From Isotricha intestinalis (Eukaryota > Ciliophora > Litostomatea > Vestibuliferida > Isotrichidae), in NCBI GenBank assembly GCA_023807065.1, contig JAJJLU010003958.1, positions 1 through 22,725 on the forward strand: a stretch of DNA of 22,725 nucleotides, read 5' to 3'. This document shows positions 8,954 to 18,446 of the stretch, piece by piece. How positions within the stretch are numbered: the stretch's first letter is position 1; each line of letters opens with the position of its first letter. The position numbers and the translations under genes were made by a program. Under the pieces are notes generated by a model. The model had not been told where the DNA came from and did not search any database. It was given only the letters and a program-made list of their open reading frames with translations.

Positions 8954-11065
8954 ATGTCTTTCAAACTTTATTTATTTATTTTTATTTCATTATTTTCTTT
9001 TTCTTTTCCTCAAAATAAAGATATAGAAATAAAAGTAATGTCAGTTAAGGATTGTTATAAAGAAATTAATAACAATTATCAATTGGATAATGAAACATAT
9101 ACTAAAATATCTCAGTATTTAGCAACTTATTTATATAACTATTATTATTATTATTTTTTTACAAATATTAAAGGATTTACGAATTATATGATTAATTTAT
9201 ATTCAAGAATTATTAAAACTTCAAGTAACAATGCAAATTATATAGATTTTTTTAATGCCGTAACAAAAACTATTTTTTATGGCAGAGACGTAACTTTAAA
9301 TGTTGTTTTTAAAAATATAAAAGAATATAATTATTTTATTCCTTTTGAGTTTTATTTTAAAACTGAACAAAACAAAAATAATCTTTATATTAGATTATCA
9401 GAAAATAAGTATTTTATAGATAGTTATAATGAAAGTTTTATTCAATCTTTAAAAAATATTACAAATAAAAAAATTGAAAAAATAAATGGTAAAGATCCTA
9501 TAAGTTATATTCATAGATTTATTCAAAATTCTTTTTTCAGAGATTTTTATCAAACACAAGTTTCTTTTAATTTAAAAATAATTTCTACTCATTCAATTTT
9601 CTTCGAATTTAATGAAACAGTTTTTAATAATATTAATTTAACATATAAGGATGAAGGTAAAGATAAAACTCTAAAATATGATTATAAAATATATAAAATT
9701 AAAAAATTATCTTCAGAATTTGGAGAATATTATTATAAAGAAAAAGAAAAATATAATAATACATATTATGAACCTTCTGTTTTTGAATTTTATGAAAGAT
9801 ATAACATAGAAAAAAAACCAGAAAATAATTCATTTTGGGATATGAATTATAAAAATATGATAAAATTGAAACTACATGAGAAAGCAAATGTAATATATCA
9901 AAATGATTTTAATTTTGAAGGAAATAAAGCAGTTAGTTTTTTTGGAGAAATGATGGAAAAAATGTCAAAAAATAATAATCCAATAATAATAATTTTATCA
10001 GGAACTTTTGGAGGAAATGAATATTATACTTCAGTTTTTGAAAAAATATTAAATTATAATATATCTAATCCAAGAATAAAAGTAGGTTATAGAATTTCTT
10101 CTTATTCATATAAAGAAGATTATATTAAAAGAATTCATTATGATTTAAAAACTTGTTCTCCAACTTATCCAATATTAAATAAAATAAATCAAAGCATAAC
10201 AAATTATACTAATTTTTATAATAGATCTGATATATTATTATTAAATAATACATATTTAGATATTGAAAAAGAATTAAATAAGTATAATTATACAACAAGA
10301 AAACCAACTGAAATTGTAATATATACTGATGGATTAACTTTTGGAGCTAGTAATATTTTTATAGAAAATATAAAAAATGAAGGAAAAGGAATTATTGTTG
10401 GATATAGTGGAAATCCAAGTTTAAGTTATAATAATTATATTAATAAATATGAAATTAATGGATCTTCTTCTTCAATAAGTGAAGATATAATGAAATTTAG
10501 TGATGATAGAATTCAATATTTAAATAAATATAATATTTCTTTGAGATTACCTATTGGAGCTATATATGATGATGAAGAACAAAATAAAAATGTTAATGAT
10601 TTTACTTTCCCTTCATTACTCAAAAAGAAAAACATTGATGAAAGAAGTAAAATATTTAATTATTATACCGATGCTCAATTTAATGATTTTTTAAATGAAG
10701 GATTGGAAATAATAAATAAATATAAAAATTCTTGTAATAAAGATAATGAAAATCTTGTATTATATCATGAAAAATGTTATGATTTTAAAAAGGATGGAAT
10801 AACTCATGGAGGTTATAAATGTGATAATGGTACTTGGTCCGAAGTTTGTGTTCCTGCTTATTGTAGTGAGGGATATTATTTTGATACTTATTTAAAAAAA
10901 TGCTTTGAAGATAAATGTAAAAAAATTTATTCTTTTACATATGTTTGTCTTATTGTTTCTTTTGTTGTTTTTATTTGTTTAGTTGGATTTTTAATTTTTA
11001 AATTCTTTATTAAAGGAGGAATTACTTTAGAAGATATTGGAGGAGGAACATTGTTAAATTATTAA
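8954..11065 (+). CDS. S41-like (C-terminal-processing-peptidase-fold) single-pass membrane protein, probably inactive
   Basis: 703 residues. Residues 1-19 are a hydrophobic signal peptide ending SFSFPQ, and about 657-683 form one membrane segment followed by a short tail, so the bulk should face the lumen or exterior. Many NxS/T sites agree. An S41-like fold is suggested by IIIILSGTFGG at 344-354, matching the first substrate-binding strand and Gly-rich turn, and by TDGLTFGASNIF at 458-469 followed by KGIIVGYSG. In S41 enzymes the second motif holds the catalytic Ser; here that position appears to be Gly464, with Ser466 two residues later. A GKG-type lysine motif is also absent. A Cys-rich module (about 600-655, containing DNGTW and YCSEGYYFD) precedes the membrane helix. 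Family assignment rests on two motifs and order, so it is moderate. Possible roles are a surface receptor or binding protein. Confidence 0.85.
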   Translation: MSFKLYLFIFISLFSFSFPQNKDIEIKVMSVKDCYKEINNNYQLDNETYTKISQYLATYLYNYYYYYFFTNIKGFTNYMINLYSRIIKTSSNNANYIDFFNAVTKTIFYGRDVTLNVVFKNIKEYNYFIPFEFYFKTEQNKNNLYIRLSENKYFIDSYNESFIQSLKNITNKKIEKINGKDPISYIHRFIQNSFFRDFYQTQVSFNLKIISTHSIFFEFNETVFNNINLTYKDEGKDKTLKYDYKIYKIKKLSSEFGEYYYKEKEKYNNTYYEPSVFEFYERYNIEKKPENNSFWDMNYKNMIKLKLHEKANVIYQNDFNFEGNKAVSFFGEMMEKMSKNNNPIIIILSGTFGGNEYYTSVFEKILNYNISNPRIKVGYRISSYSYKEDYIKRIHYDLKTCSPTYPILNKINQSITNYTNFYNRSDILLLNNTYLDIEKELNKYNYTTRKPTEIVIYTDGLTFGASNIFIENIKNEGKGIIVGYSGNPSLSYNNYINKYEINGSSSSISEDIMKFSDDRIQYLNKYNISLRLPIGAIYDDEEQNKNVNDFTFPSLLKKKNIDERSKIFNYYTDAQFNDFLNEGLEIINKYKNSCNKDNENLVLYHEKCYDFKKDGITHGGYKCDNGTWSEVCVPAYCSEGYYFDTYLKKCFEDKCKKIYSFTYVCLIVSFVVFICLVGFLIFKFFIKGGITLEDIGGGTLLNY

Positions 11066-11322
11066 ATATATATTTTCTTTATTAGTTTAAAAATATGAAA
11101 TATTTTAAAATATATATTAATTTTCATATTCATTTTAATTAATTAAAGTTTTATTTCTATATAATTTAAAATTGGATTTAGTAAATAATGATACGGTAAT
11201 AACAAATATATTTGATGAATATTCTTTTGGATTTAAAATAATTTGATTATCTATATTAATTCTTTTATGAATATATGAAGTTGATGTTAAAATATATATA
11301 GATTGGTTTTTTTCATTATTAT
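11066..11322. other. 3'-3' spacer between the S41-like and acyltransferase genes
   Basis: The two flanking genes converge here. The spacer is not random: on the minus strand a frame without stops runs from 11344 to a TAA at 11135-11137 (69 codons), overlapping the acyltransferase end by 22 nt in another frame. It begins RNQNKRINNN and includes DNQIILNPKEYSSNIFV. It has no ATG near its start. It may be a missed 3' exon, a frameshifted tail or a relic; see findings. Confidence 0.4.
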
Positions 11323-12591
11323 TTATTCTTTTGTTTTGGTTTCTTCATTTTTTAAATTTATATATTTTTTTTCTATATTAAATAATTTAGAACTTAACCA
11401 TTTTCTAATAGGTTCATCATACAATTTCAAAGAAGAATAAGCGATTAAAATAGCCATAAAAAAAACACTAATAGCAACAAAAAAATGAATTTCCCAACTT
11501 AACTTAATGTTTTTATGATTATCTACCCAAGAATATTGTAAATAAATTAGAGGATAATGAACCATATATAAAGGATAAGAAATATCTCCTAAAAATTTAT
11601 TAACTTTAAAAAAAATAGAATTATTATCGATGTCACTTCCTGCGGCAACAGAAACAATTAAAGGAAAAAAAACTAATATAACAATAGTTTCATATAATCC
11701 ATTAGTCCATAAAATTTTATCATTTCCAACCCAAGGCATAAATAATAATAAAACAAGGAAAAAGAAAGAAAAAAAAAACCCATATTTCAATTTAATTAAC
11801 ATTTTTTTCCTAGAAATTAAAATTCCAATACATAAAGAATATAATAATCTACTTAAACCTATTTGAATATGTCCTTTTAATAAGCACCATCCTCCTAAAA
11901 TAGTATATTTTAAATAATCACTTCTATCATTAAATATATGTAATAAATCAATATTAAAAGTAATTAAAATGATTAAAATAGATGAAAAAAAAGTTAATAT
12001 ACTTAAGAAAAAAATATTCAATCTTCTAATAATTAAAGCATAAAATATATTACCAAAATATTCCCATTGTAAGGTCCAAATAGGAGAATTTAAAGGATTA
12101 GTTTCTTTCCAACCTCGAATATCAAATTTTGTTGGAAGTGGAATAAGAGTAAAGCACCATAACATAACTAAAAGTAATTTTAATATATTTGTTTCATTAA
12201 CTAAATTAAATGTTTCTGAAGATTGAAAATAGAAAAGTAAAGTTCCTAAAAATGTAGAAAAAATTACCATTGGATGTAATCTTATTAATCTTCTTTTTAT
12301 AAAATCTTTAAATGTCATTTTTTCCCATCTATCATCATATGAATATGATATTACAAATCCACTTAAAACATAAAAAAAATCTACAGCCATGTAACCATGT
12401 TTTAGTGGTTGATTTATTGAACCTAAATAATAAGCTTCTAATAAATGATATAATAATACTATTATTGAAGCTATTCCTCTTAATCCGTCTAAAAAAATGA
12501 AATGTGGCTTTGAGGGGAGATATATATTTTGTGTTTTCATTTTTTTATTGAATATTTTTAATTTAAAAAAATATTTATTTAATAATTTCAA
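11323..12591 (-). CDS. Acyltransferase 3 family integral membrane protein (OafA-like)
   Basis: 422 residues with about ten hydrophobic segments. N-terminal family hallmarks are present: FLDGLRGIAS at 33-42, the catalytic-type His49 in LYHL, DFFYVLSGFVIS at 71-82, and the basic KRRLIRLHP at 99-107. Members transfer acyl groups across membranes onto sugars or other acceptors. The C-terminus keeps the GDISYPLYMVHYPLIY signature. Sequence style and topology match bacterial O-acetyltransferases, and no intron is visible, so acquisition from bacteria is inferred; codon use has become as A/T-rich as its neighbours. Start choice is uncertain. Met1 (12591) leaves 44 nt to CEP131, while Met18 (12540) leaves 95 nt and gives an N-terminus closer to the DGLRG motif. 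The acceptor substrate and membrane are unknown. The frame ends at TAA 11323-11325, but an adjacent open frame could extend it. Confidence 0.9.
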   Translation of the reverse strand: MKLLNKYFFKLKIFNKKMKTQNIYLPSKPHFIFLDGLRGIASIIVLLYHLLEAYYLGSINQPLKHGYMAVDFFYVLSGFVISYSYDDRWEKMTFKDFIKRRLIRLHPMVIFSTFLGTLLFYFQSSETFNLVNETNILKLLLVMLWCFTLIPLPTKFDIRGWKETNPLNSPIWTLQWEYFGNIFYALIIRRLNIFFLSILTFFSSILIILITFNIDLLHIFNDRSDYLKYTILGGWCLLKGHIQIGLSRLLYSLCIGILISRKKMLIKLKYGFFFSFFFLVLLLFMPWVGNDKILWTNGLYETIVILVFFPLIVSVAAGSDIDNNSIFFKVNKFLGDISYPLYMVHYPLIYLQYSWVDNHKNIKLSWEIHFFVAISVFFMAILIAYSSLKLYDEPIRKWLSSKLFNIEKKYINLKNEETKTKE

Positions 12592-12635
12592 AAATGTTTT
12601 GATATCAAATTAAAATTAAATTTTAATAAAAATTA
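12592..12635. promoter_or_regulatory. 44-nt head-to-head spacer, acyltransferase / CEP131
   Basis: Two oppositely transcribed genes begin within 44 nt, or 95 nt if the acyltransferase starts at Met18. Both 5' leaders and promoters must overlap or sit inside the neighbour's 5' end. The sequence is A/T-rich with one GATATCAAA stretch and no clear TATA or initiator element. Confidence 0.45.
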
Positions 12636-15600
12636 ATGGAAAATAAGTCAAAAATATATAAATCTACAATAAATTCAAATTTAAATTCAACTCAAAAAGA
12701 TTTATCAAAGCAAAAAATTTTAAAAAAAGATGTAAAAATAGTAAAAGGTAATAAAAGACCATCAACAGCAACAGTTACAAAAAGTATAAATATAAATACT
12801 AATAATATTCATCAAAATGTTCATTCTAATCATCCTCCTTTGACAAAAAAAAATAATCAAGATAAAAATAATATGAAAAAAAATAATAAAATCATTATTA
12901 ATAATAAAAATTCACATCTTAATAAAAATATTTATAGATATAATAATTTAGAAGAAGCTGTTTTATTCCTTCAAAAAGAAATTAGAAAATTTCTACATCA
13001 AAAAAAAAATGATCCTAAAAATCAAATGATTGAAAAATTAAAGCAAAAAAAAATTGATATCTTGCATAATTATAAAATTATTGATAAGAATGAACAAAAA
13101 GAAAAAGAAATAATATCAACTGTTGATTTAAATTATAATGATTTTTTGAAAAATATTAAAACAGGGAAAAAGAGTAATAATAATAATCATGAACATAATG
13201 ACCATAAGAATAATAATAATAATATATTGAAAGAAGAAAAACATGAATTTACTAATATTGAGGATACAAATAATAATTTAAAGAAAAAAAATTCAAATGA
13301 AAATAATTCAACAAACAATAATAATAATAAAAATAATAATAACTTAAATAATAATAACAAAAATAAAATCAATAACAATAATAAAAATAAAATAAATGAA
13401 AATAACATTATAAGTAATATTGATAATAATAATAATAGCATTATAAATAATATTGATAATAATAATAATAATATTATTATAGAAAAAAAAAATTCAAATG
13501 ATATTCAAAAAGAAGAAAATGAAGAAATAAAATATGAAGGTCCAAATTCAGATTTAAAAGGATTAGATGATAAATATAATATTGATGATATAGAAGAAGA
13601 AATAATAAAAAATTATAAAGTAGAACCAAAAAACATTAAATTAATAGATAAAAAACCAGTTAGTACTTCAGGAAGAAAAAAACAAGAATTAAATATTGTT
13701 GTTCTTTCAAAAAAAGATGAAAAAGAAAAAAACAATAAAACTTCAAATCAAGAAAATATTTTTGAAAGAATTGCTAAAGGAATGCAAAAAGATAAAAATG
13801 AAAAAAAAGAAGAAAATAAAAAGAAAAAGGAAAATAATCAATTAAAAGATTTACCTATAATAAATAATACAAATGAAAATAAGAAAATAAATAATAAAAA
13901 TACAGAAAATGAGGAATTAAATAAAGAAAATAATAAAGATAATAATGAAAAAGAAATAATAAAAGAAAATAATAAAGAAGAGACAGAGAAAAAAGAAGAA
14001 GAAAATAATATATTAGAATCACAAAAAAAAGAAGAAAATATAGAAGAAAAAGTAGAAATAAAACCAACTGATGCATTTCAAAGATTATATAATTTTTTGG
14101 ATTCAACATCATTAGAAAGACCATTACCTTCAATTTTGACAAACAATATAGAACCACAAATAACATTATTAAATAATAATAACATTGAAAATAATAATAA
14201 CAATAACTCAAATATAAATAATAATAATTTCATTAATAAAATTTCAAATTATAATGAAATTCAAGAAAATACAAATTTAAATTATATAAATGAACAAGGA
14301 GATATAATATCTCTTAAATTAGAATTATCAGAATCAAAAAAAACAATAGATATAATGACAAAAGCAATATCAGAATTAAAAAAGCAATTAAGAGAAAAAG
14401 ATGATTACTTAAATCGTCAATTATTAAATAAAAAGAATGAATATGATTCTATTATTGAGAAACAAAATATAATAATGGAAACAATAATTAATGAGAAAAA
14501 AGGTTTAGAGAACAAAGTAAATGATTTACAAGAAAAATTAAATCAATCAGAGAAAAATTCATATAAAAAAATTCAGAATATAAAAGAAAATTTTGATATT
14601 GAAACAAAAAAAAATAAAGACGCTTGGTTCCAAGCAGAAAAAATAAGAAGGAAAAAATGGGAAGAACAAAAATTAAAGGAAATAAAAGATTTAACTGCAA
14701 AAGGTTTAGAACCAGAAATAGAGAAAATAATAACAACTTATAAAAATAAAATGAATAATTTAGAAGAAGAATATAATAAACAATTAAAATTACAAAAAGA
14801 AAAATTAATTGAAGAATATGATTTAAAATATGATGATTTAAAAAAAAGATATATTAAAGAAAAAGAAAATGCTATTGAAAGTGAAAAAGAAATGAATAAT
14901 CAAAGATTAAGAAATCAAAGTGAAAGATTAGAAGATGAAATTAATGAGGAAAGAAGAAGATTTAATGCTAAATTAAAAAGTGAAATTAATAGATTAGAAT
15001 CTTTAAGAGAAAAAGATAAAAATTATTATGAAGATCTGATTAAAAAATTAGAAGAAAGAAATAATAATAATTATTTAAATAATGAAAATGTTTTCCAAAA
15101 AAAAATAGAAGATTTAAAAAAAGAATATGATGATAAATTAAATTTTGAAATTGAAAATATTAAAAATAATTTAATTAAAGAAAATGAAGAAATTTTAAAG
15201 AAAAAAGAAAATAATTTAGAAAAAAAATATAAAGAAATGAAATTAGATTTAATTAAAGATAGAGATAAACAAATAAATATTGTTATTGAAAAATTAGGAG
15301 AAGAAACTTTACAAGAAAAAAAAAAAAATTTAAATGAAGCTCAAAAAAAAGCAAATGAAAAAAATTTATTTTTAATTGAAGAAAATAATTCAATTAAAAA
15401 GCAATTAACTGAATTAAATGAAAAATTAAATAATGAAATAAAAGAAAAAAATATATTAGAAGATAATTTAGATTTAATGACTAAAAAATTGCAGTTGAAA
15501 GAAAATGATTATAATAATAAAGAAAAACAATATTTAGATTTACAAGAATTATATAAAAATTTATCAGATAAATTATCTAATTTAACAAGAGAATATAATA

Positions 15601-15899
15601 AAGAAAAAATGAATTTAGAAATTGAAATGAAATCAAATTCACAAAAAAATGATGCTGAAGTTATTTTATTAAAAAATAAGTTAGAAACCGCAAAAAAAAT
15701 TTTTGATAAACAAAAAGAAGATATTGAAAAAAATCATCAAAAAGAAATTTTAGAAATTGAAGATAAAATTATGAAAACTTTAAAAATTAAAGAAGATATT
15801 ATTCAAAGTCTACAAAGTGAAGTTGAAACTAAGGAAATAACTATTAAAAAATATGAAGAAATGCTTAATCAACAAAGAAAAGAATTTTTTGGAAGTTAA
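12636..15899 (+). CDS. CEP131: CEP131/AZI1 homologue, centriolar satellite and basal-body protein
   Basis: 1,087 residues. The diagnostic segment is at 663-705: AWFQAEKIRRKKW, then IKDLTAKGLEPEIEKII, which matches the conserved CEP131 core (metazoan CEP131 has arginine-rich xxKWI and the RGLEPEIQKLI motif). A conserved long coiled coil follows (about 700-1080), with blocks such as RLRNQSERLEDEINEERRR. An IQ-like motif lies at about 110-126 (VLFLQKEIRKFLHQKK), as in animal CEP131. The intervening region, about 130-560, is low-complexity Asn/Lys/Glu. CEP131 localises to centriolar satellites, basal bodies and transition zones, and is needed for ciliogenesis and for trafficking into cilia. Its presence shows that the organism builds cilia or flagella. 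It is intronless, converges on VAC14 (140 nt between stops) and is head-to-head with the acyltransferase. Length matches the family. Confidence 0.9.
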   Translation: MENKSKIYKSTINSNLNSTQKDLSKQKILKKDVKIVKGNKRPSTATVTKSININTNNIHQNVHSNHPPLTKKNNQDKNNMKKNNKIIINNKNSHLNKNIYRYNNLEEAVLFLQKEIRKFLHQKKNDPKNQMIEKLKQKKIDILHNYKIIDKNEQKEKEIISTVDLNYNDFLKNIKTGKKSNNNNHEHNDHKNNNNNILKEEKHEFTNIEDTNNNLKKKNSNENNSTNNNNNKNNNNLNNNNKNKINNNNKNKINENNIISNIDNNNNSIINNIDNNNNNIIIEKKNSNDIQKEENEEIKYEGPNSDLKGLDDKYNIDDIEEEIIKNYKVEPKNIKLIDKKPVSTSGRKKQELNIVVLSKKDEKEKNNKTSNQENIFERIAKGMQKDKNEKKEENKKKKENNQLKDLPIINNTNENKKINNKNTENEELNKENNKDNNEKEIIKENNKEETEKKEEENNILESQKKEENIEEKVEIKPTDAFQRLYNFLDSTSLERPLPSILTNNIEPQITLLNNNNIENNNNNNSNINNNNFINKISNYNEIQENTNLNYINEQGDIISLKLELSESKKTIDIMTKAISELKKQLREKDDYLNRQLLNKKNEYDSIIEKQNIIMETIINEKKGLENKVNDLQEKLNQSEKNSYKKIQNIKENFDIETKKNKDAWFQAEKIRRKKWEEQKLKEIKDLTAKGLEPEIEKIITTYKNKMNNLEEEYNKQLKLQKEKLIEEYDLKYDDLKKRYIKEKENAIESEKEMNNQRLRNQSERLEDEINEERRRFNAKLKSEINRLESLREKDKNYYEDLIKKLEERNNNNYLNNENVFQKKIEDLKKEYDDKLNFEIENIKNNLIKENEEILKKKENNLEKKYKEMKLDLIKDRDKQINIVIEKLGEETLQEKKKNLNEAQKKANEKNLFLIEENNSIKKQLTELNEKLNNEIKEKNILEDNLDLMTKKLQLKENDYNNKEKQYLDLQELYKNLSDKLSNLTREYNKEKMNLEIEMKSNSQKNDAEVILLKNKLETAKKIFDKQKEDIEKNHQKEILEIEDKIMKTLKIKEDIIQSLQSEVETKEITIKKYEEMLNQQRKEFFGS
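13175..13483 (+). repeat. AAT/AAC trinucleotide-rich tract (poly-Asn) in CEP131
   Basis: Imperfect AAT, AAC and AAA codon runs code Asn-rich sequence interrupted by Lys, Ile and Asp, between about residues 181 and 283. A duplicated unit, roughly IINNIDNNNN/ISNIDNNNN, lies at 13410-13470. A shorter Asn run occurs at 14170-14240. These tracts sit between the IQ-like motif and the coiled coil. They look like replication-slippage expansions in frame. The long minus-strand ORFs here are mirror images. Confidence 0.8.
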
Positions 15900-16039
15900 A
15901 AAAAATAAAAATTTAAAAATAAATTAATAATATTATTTATTAATTAATATAAATTTAAAAAAATTATCAGACTTTAAAACATAATTTTAATTCACCAAAT
16001 TAATGAATCAAAAATTGAATATATAAACTTTATATAAGT

Positions 16040-18325
16040 TTAATTGTTACTATTTTGGATATTATTTTGAATATCCTTAAAAATTTTAAGATAATAATTA
16101 ATTTCTTCTTTAACTTCCTCAGAATTATTTTCCTCATTTTCATAATTATAATTATCAAAATCATATAAAGTACTAATTCCTTCCATTCTATTAGACAAAG
16201 TATCAAAAGCATTTCCTTGTGGAAGTAACATTAAAATTCCATAAAAGCTTTTAACTAAATATAAATTTTTTATTGGTTCTAATAATTTAATTCTTATTGA
16301 ATTAAATTGAGAAGTTTCTATTAATTGAACCATTAAACATAATTCTTTATAAAATTCATTTTCTAATTTTATTCCAGTAAAATTTAATATTAAATTAAAA
16401 CTTAATTCAAAATATTCTGAAATTATTGTTAAAATTAATACAGCTATTGCATTATAAGTCCAAACAGTAAACAATTTATCAAAAAATATTTTGGCTTCAT
16501 TATTCTTATTTCTTCCAAATTTAGATAAAGTTTTTCTTACTTCTTTTCCAGAAATATCAGTTATTAAAAATATATTTAATTTACTAACCATTTCATGAAT
16601 AAATTTATTATTGTTTGTATTTAATAAACTTTCAGATAAATTTTCAAATAGTTTTACAATGTCTAATTTTTTAGATAATAATTTTATTATTTTTTCCCAA
16701 AAATTATCTCTTAATTTTTTATCATCTAATAATTGATTAATAATTCTATCTATAACATTAGAAAAATATATTTCGTTATAATTACCAACATCACATAAAA
16801 AATAAATCATTTCTTTTAATAAATTTTCATTATCATTAGGTAAAAATTTTCCAAAAGAATCAATAAATTCTTTTCCATTAGGAAATATGGAATCTCCATA
16901 TTTATCAAATAAAATTTCATACCAATTAATTATTAATTCTAATTTTTCAGAATTAATTTTATTTCTTATTTTATTACTAAAACTTTTAACATCAAATTCT
17001 TTTGTGTTTTTAGGAACATGTTCAATAATTTTAATAAGTAATTCATTTGTTTTTTTAGAATATTCTTCATTATTTTGATTTAAAATAACATCTATAACAT
17101 TAATAAATAAATTAAATGGAATTAATTTTAAACTATCTTCAATTTTATAATTTAATAACACTTCTTTTTCTTCCATTTCATTTTGAATATTTGTTATCCC
17201 TTTAAAAATAGGAGAAATTGGAATATTTGATTGATGAGATAATGAATTAAATGATGATTTTGAATTGTCATTTATTTGATAATTTAATGCAACACTTTTT
17301 TTTCTTCCTATATTTGAATCATTTAAAAATATTTTTTTTGTTAAATTTGCATGACTTTTATATTCTTCTGTTGATTGTATATATCTTAACATAATATGAT
17401 AAAATTTATTTAAATATTTATTTAGTCTTTCAAAAATAAATTCTTTGGATTTTCCTGTTGAATTACAATTTTCTATTATTAATAATAAATTTTTTTCATA
17501 TATTGATTTATTTTCTAAATAATATTCTTCATATTTTTTATCTAAATTATCTTGAATTGACATTATACATTTTTTTACTATCTCTCTTATTTCTTCAGTA
17601 TTATCATTTAATAAATTAAATAACCAAGGGATAATATCTTGTAAAATATATATTTGTTGAATTTGCTTTATATCACAAATTAATATAATCCAATTAACAA
17701 CAAATAATTTAATTACTGTATCATTTGTTCCTACTTTTTCTTGTAATTTATTCATTAAATCTTGACTATTAAAATTTTTATTTTTTTTTTTATCTTTTAA
17801 TATTTTTGATATTGTATTTTGAAGAATATTATCTAATATATTTCCTACTCCTCTTACATTTGAATCAAAATGTATTTTTAATATTATTGCAACCTCTAAT
17901 AATTTATTTATATACTTTGATATTAAATTTTCATTATTTCTTAATATTTCATTTATTTTATTTGTATATTCAACTATTGTTTTTGAATTTAAATCTTTAT
18001 AAATTTTAAATATTGAATTTAATAAAATAAATAATGCATCTAGGTTTTCTTCATTATATTTTAATATTATATTGATCATATCAAAAATTGGATTTAAATC
18101 TCCTCCTTTAATTATATAGTTCCTATAAGGTTTACTTTCATCTTGATTAAATAATTCTTTAACATATTCTTCACTTAATTGTATTATTGTATTTTCAATA
18201 TCATTTTTAGGTAATTTTTGAAATATAAATGAATCTAATTCTTTAACTGCCGTTTTATTTAATTCTTTGTTAAATAAATTTTTAAGTATATTTTCAGGAA
18301 ATTTGATTGATTCTTTTTTATTCAT
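16040..18325 (-). CDS. VAC14: VAC14 homologue, scaffold of the PIKfyve/Fab1 lipid kinase complex
   Basis: 761 residues, close to the usual 780-880. The C-terminal block at 666-714 is diagnostic: VQLIETSQFNSIRIKLLEP followed by SFYGILMLLPQGNAFDTL corresponds closely to the conserved VAC14 ending in animals and yeast. The N-terminal part (about 15-300) consists of HEAT-type helical repeats; RNYIIKGGDL at about 67-76 matches the conserved RKGGLIGLA region. VAC14 multimerises, holds the kinase Fab1/PIKfyve and phosphatase Fig4/Sac3 together on endolysosomal membranes, and sets PI(3,5)P2 levels. The middle (about 330-400) is Ser/Asn-rich and variable. No membrane segments are expected or seen. The gene is divergent from the CK1-like kinase across 121 nt and convergent with CEP131. 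The start is the first Met after upstream stops and is consistent with the HEAT array. Confidence 0.9.
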   Translation of the reverse strand: MNKKESIKFPENILKNLFNKELNKTAVKELDSFIFQKLPKNDIENTIIQLSEEYVKELFNQDESKPYRNYIIKGGDLNPIFDMINIILKYNEENLDALFILLNSIFKIYKDLNSKTIVEYTNKINEILRNNENLISKYINKLLEVAIILKIHFDSNVRGVGNILDNILQNTISKILKDKKKNKNFNSQDLMNKLQEKVGTNDTVIKLFVVNWIILICDIKQIQQIYILQDIIPWLFNLLNDNTEEIREIVKKCIMSIQDNLDKKYEEYYLENKSIYEKNLLLIIENCNSTGKSKEFIFERLNKYLNKFYHIMLRYIQSTEEYKSHANLTKKIFLNDSNIGRKKSVALNYQINDNSKSSFNSLSHQSNIPISPIFKGITNIQNEMEEKEVLLNYKIEDSLKLIPFNLFINVIDVILNQNNEEYSKKTNELLIKIIEHVPKNTKEFDVKSFSNKIRNKINSEKLELIINWYEILFDKYGDSIFPNGKEFIDSFGKFLPNDNENLLKEMIYFLCDVGNYNEIYFSNVIDRIINQLLDDKKLRDNFWEKIIKLLSKKLDIVKLFENLSESLLNTNNNKFIHEMVSKLNIFLITDISGKEVRKTLSKFGRNKNNEAKIFFDKLFTVWTYNAIAVLILTIISEYFELSFNLILNFTGIKLENEFYKELCLMVQLIETSQFNSIRIKLLEPIKNLYLVKSFYGILMLLPQGNAFDTLSNRMEGISTLYDFDNYNYENEENNSEEVKEEINYYLKIFKDIQNNIQNSNN

Positions 18326-18446
18326 TTAATCAAATAAAATAAATAAAAAAATAATAAATAAAAAAATAATTAAAAAGAAAAATTATAAATTTACTTAAAT
18401 AATATAAAAAAAATTAATTTTCCTTCTGAAAAAAACTAAAAAAAAA
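18326..18446. promoter_or_regulatory. 121-nt divergent spacer, VAC14 / CK1-like kinase
   Basis: The genes start head-to-head. The spacer is A-rich on the plus strand with repeated AATAAATAAAAAAATAAT-like units (18325-18370), which may form overlapping TATA-like elements for both directions. No other site was seen. Confidence 0.4.

Noticed and set aside
8954..11065. Active S41 protease
   Set aside because: The residue at the nucleophile position appears to be Gly and no GKG-type lysine motif follows; I call it S41-like, not a peptidase.
13187..14736. Minus-strand Leu/Phe-rich ORFs at 13187-13441, 13855-14211 and 14488-14736
   Set aside because: They lie opposite the low-complexity and coiled-coil parts of CEP131 and look like hydrophobic antisense artefacts.
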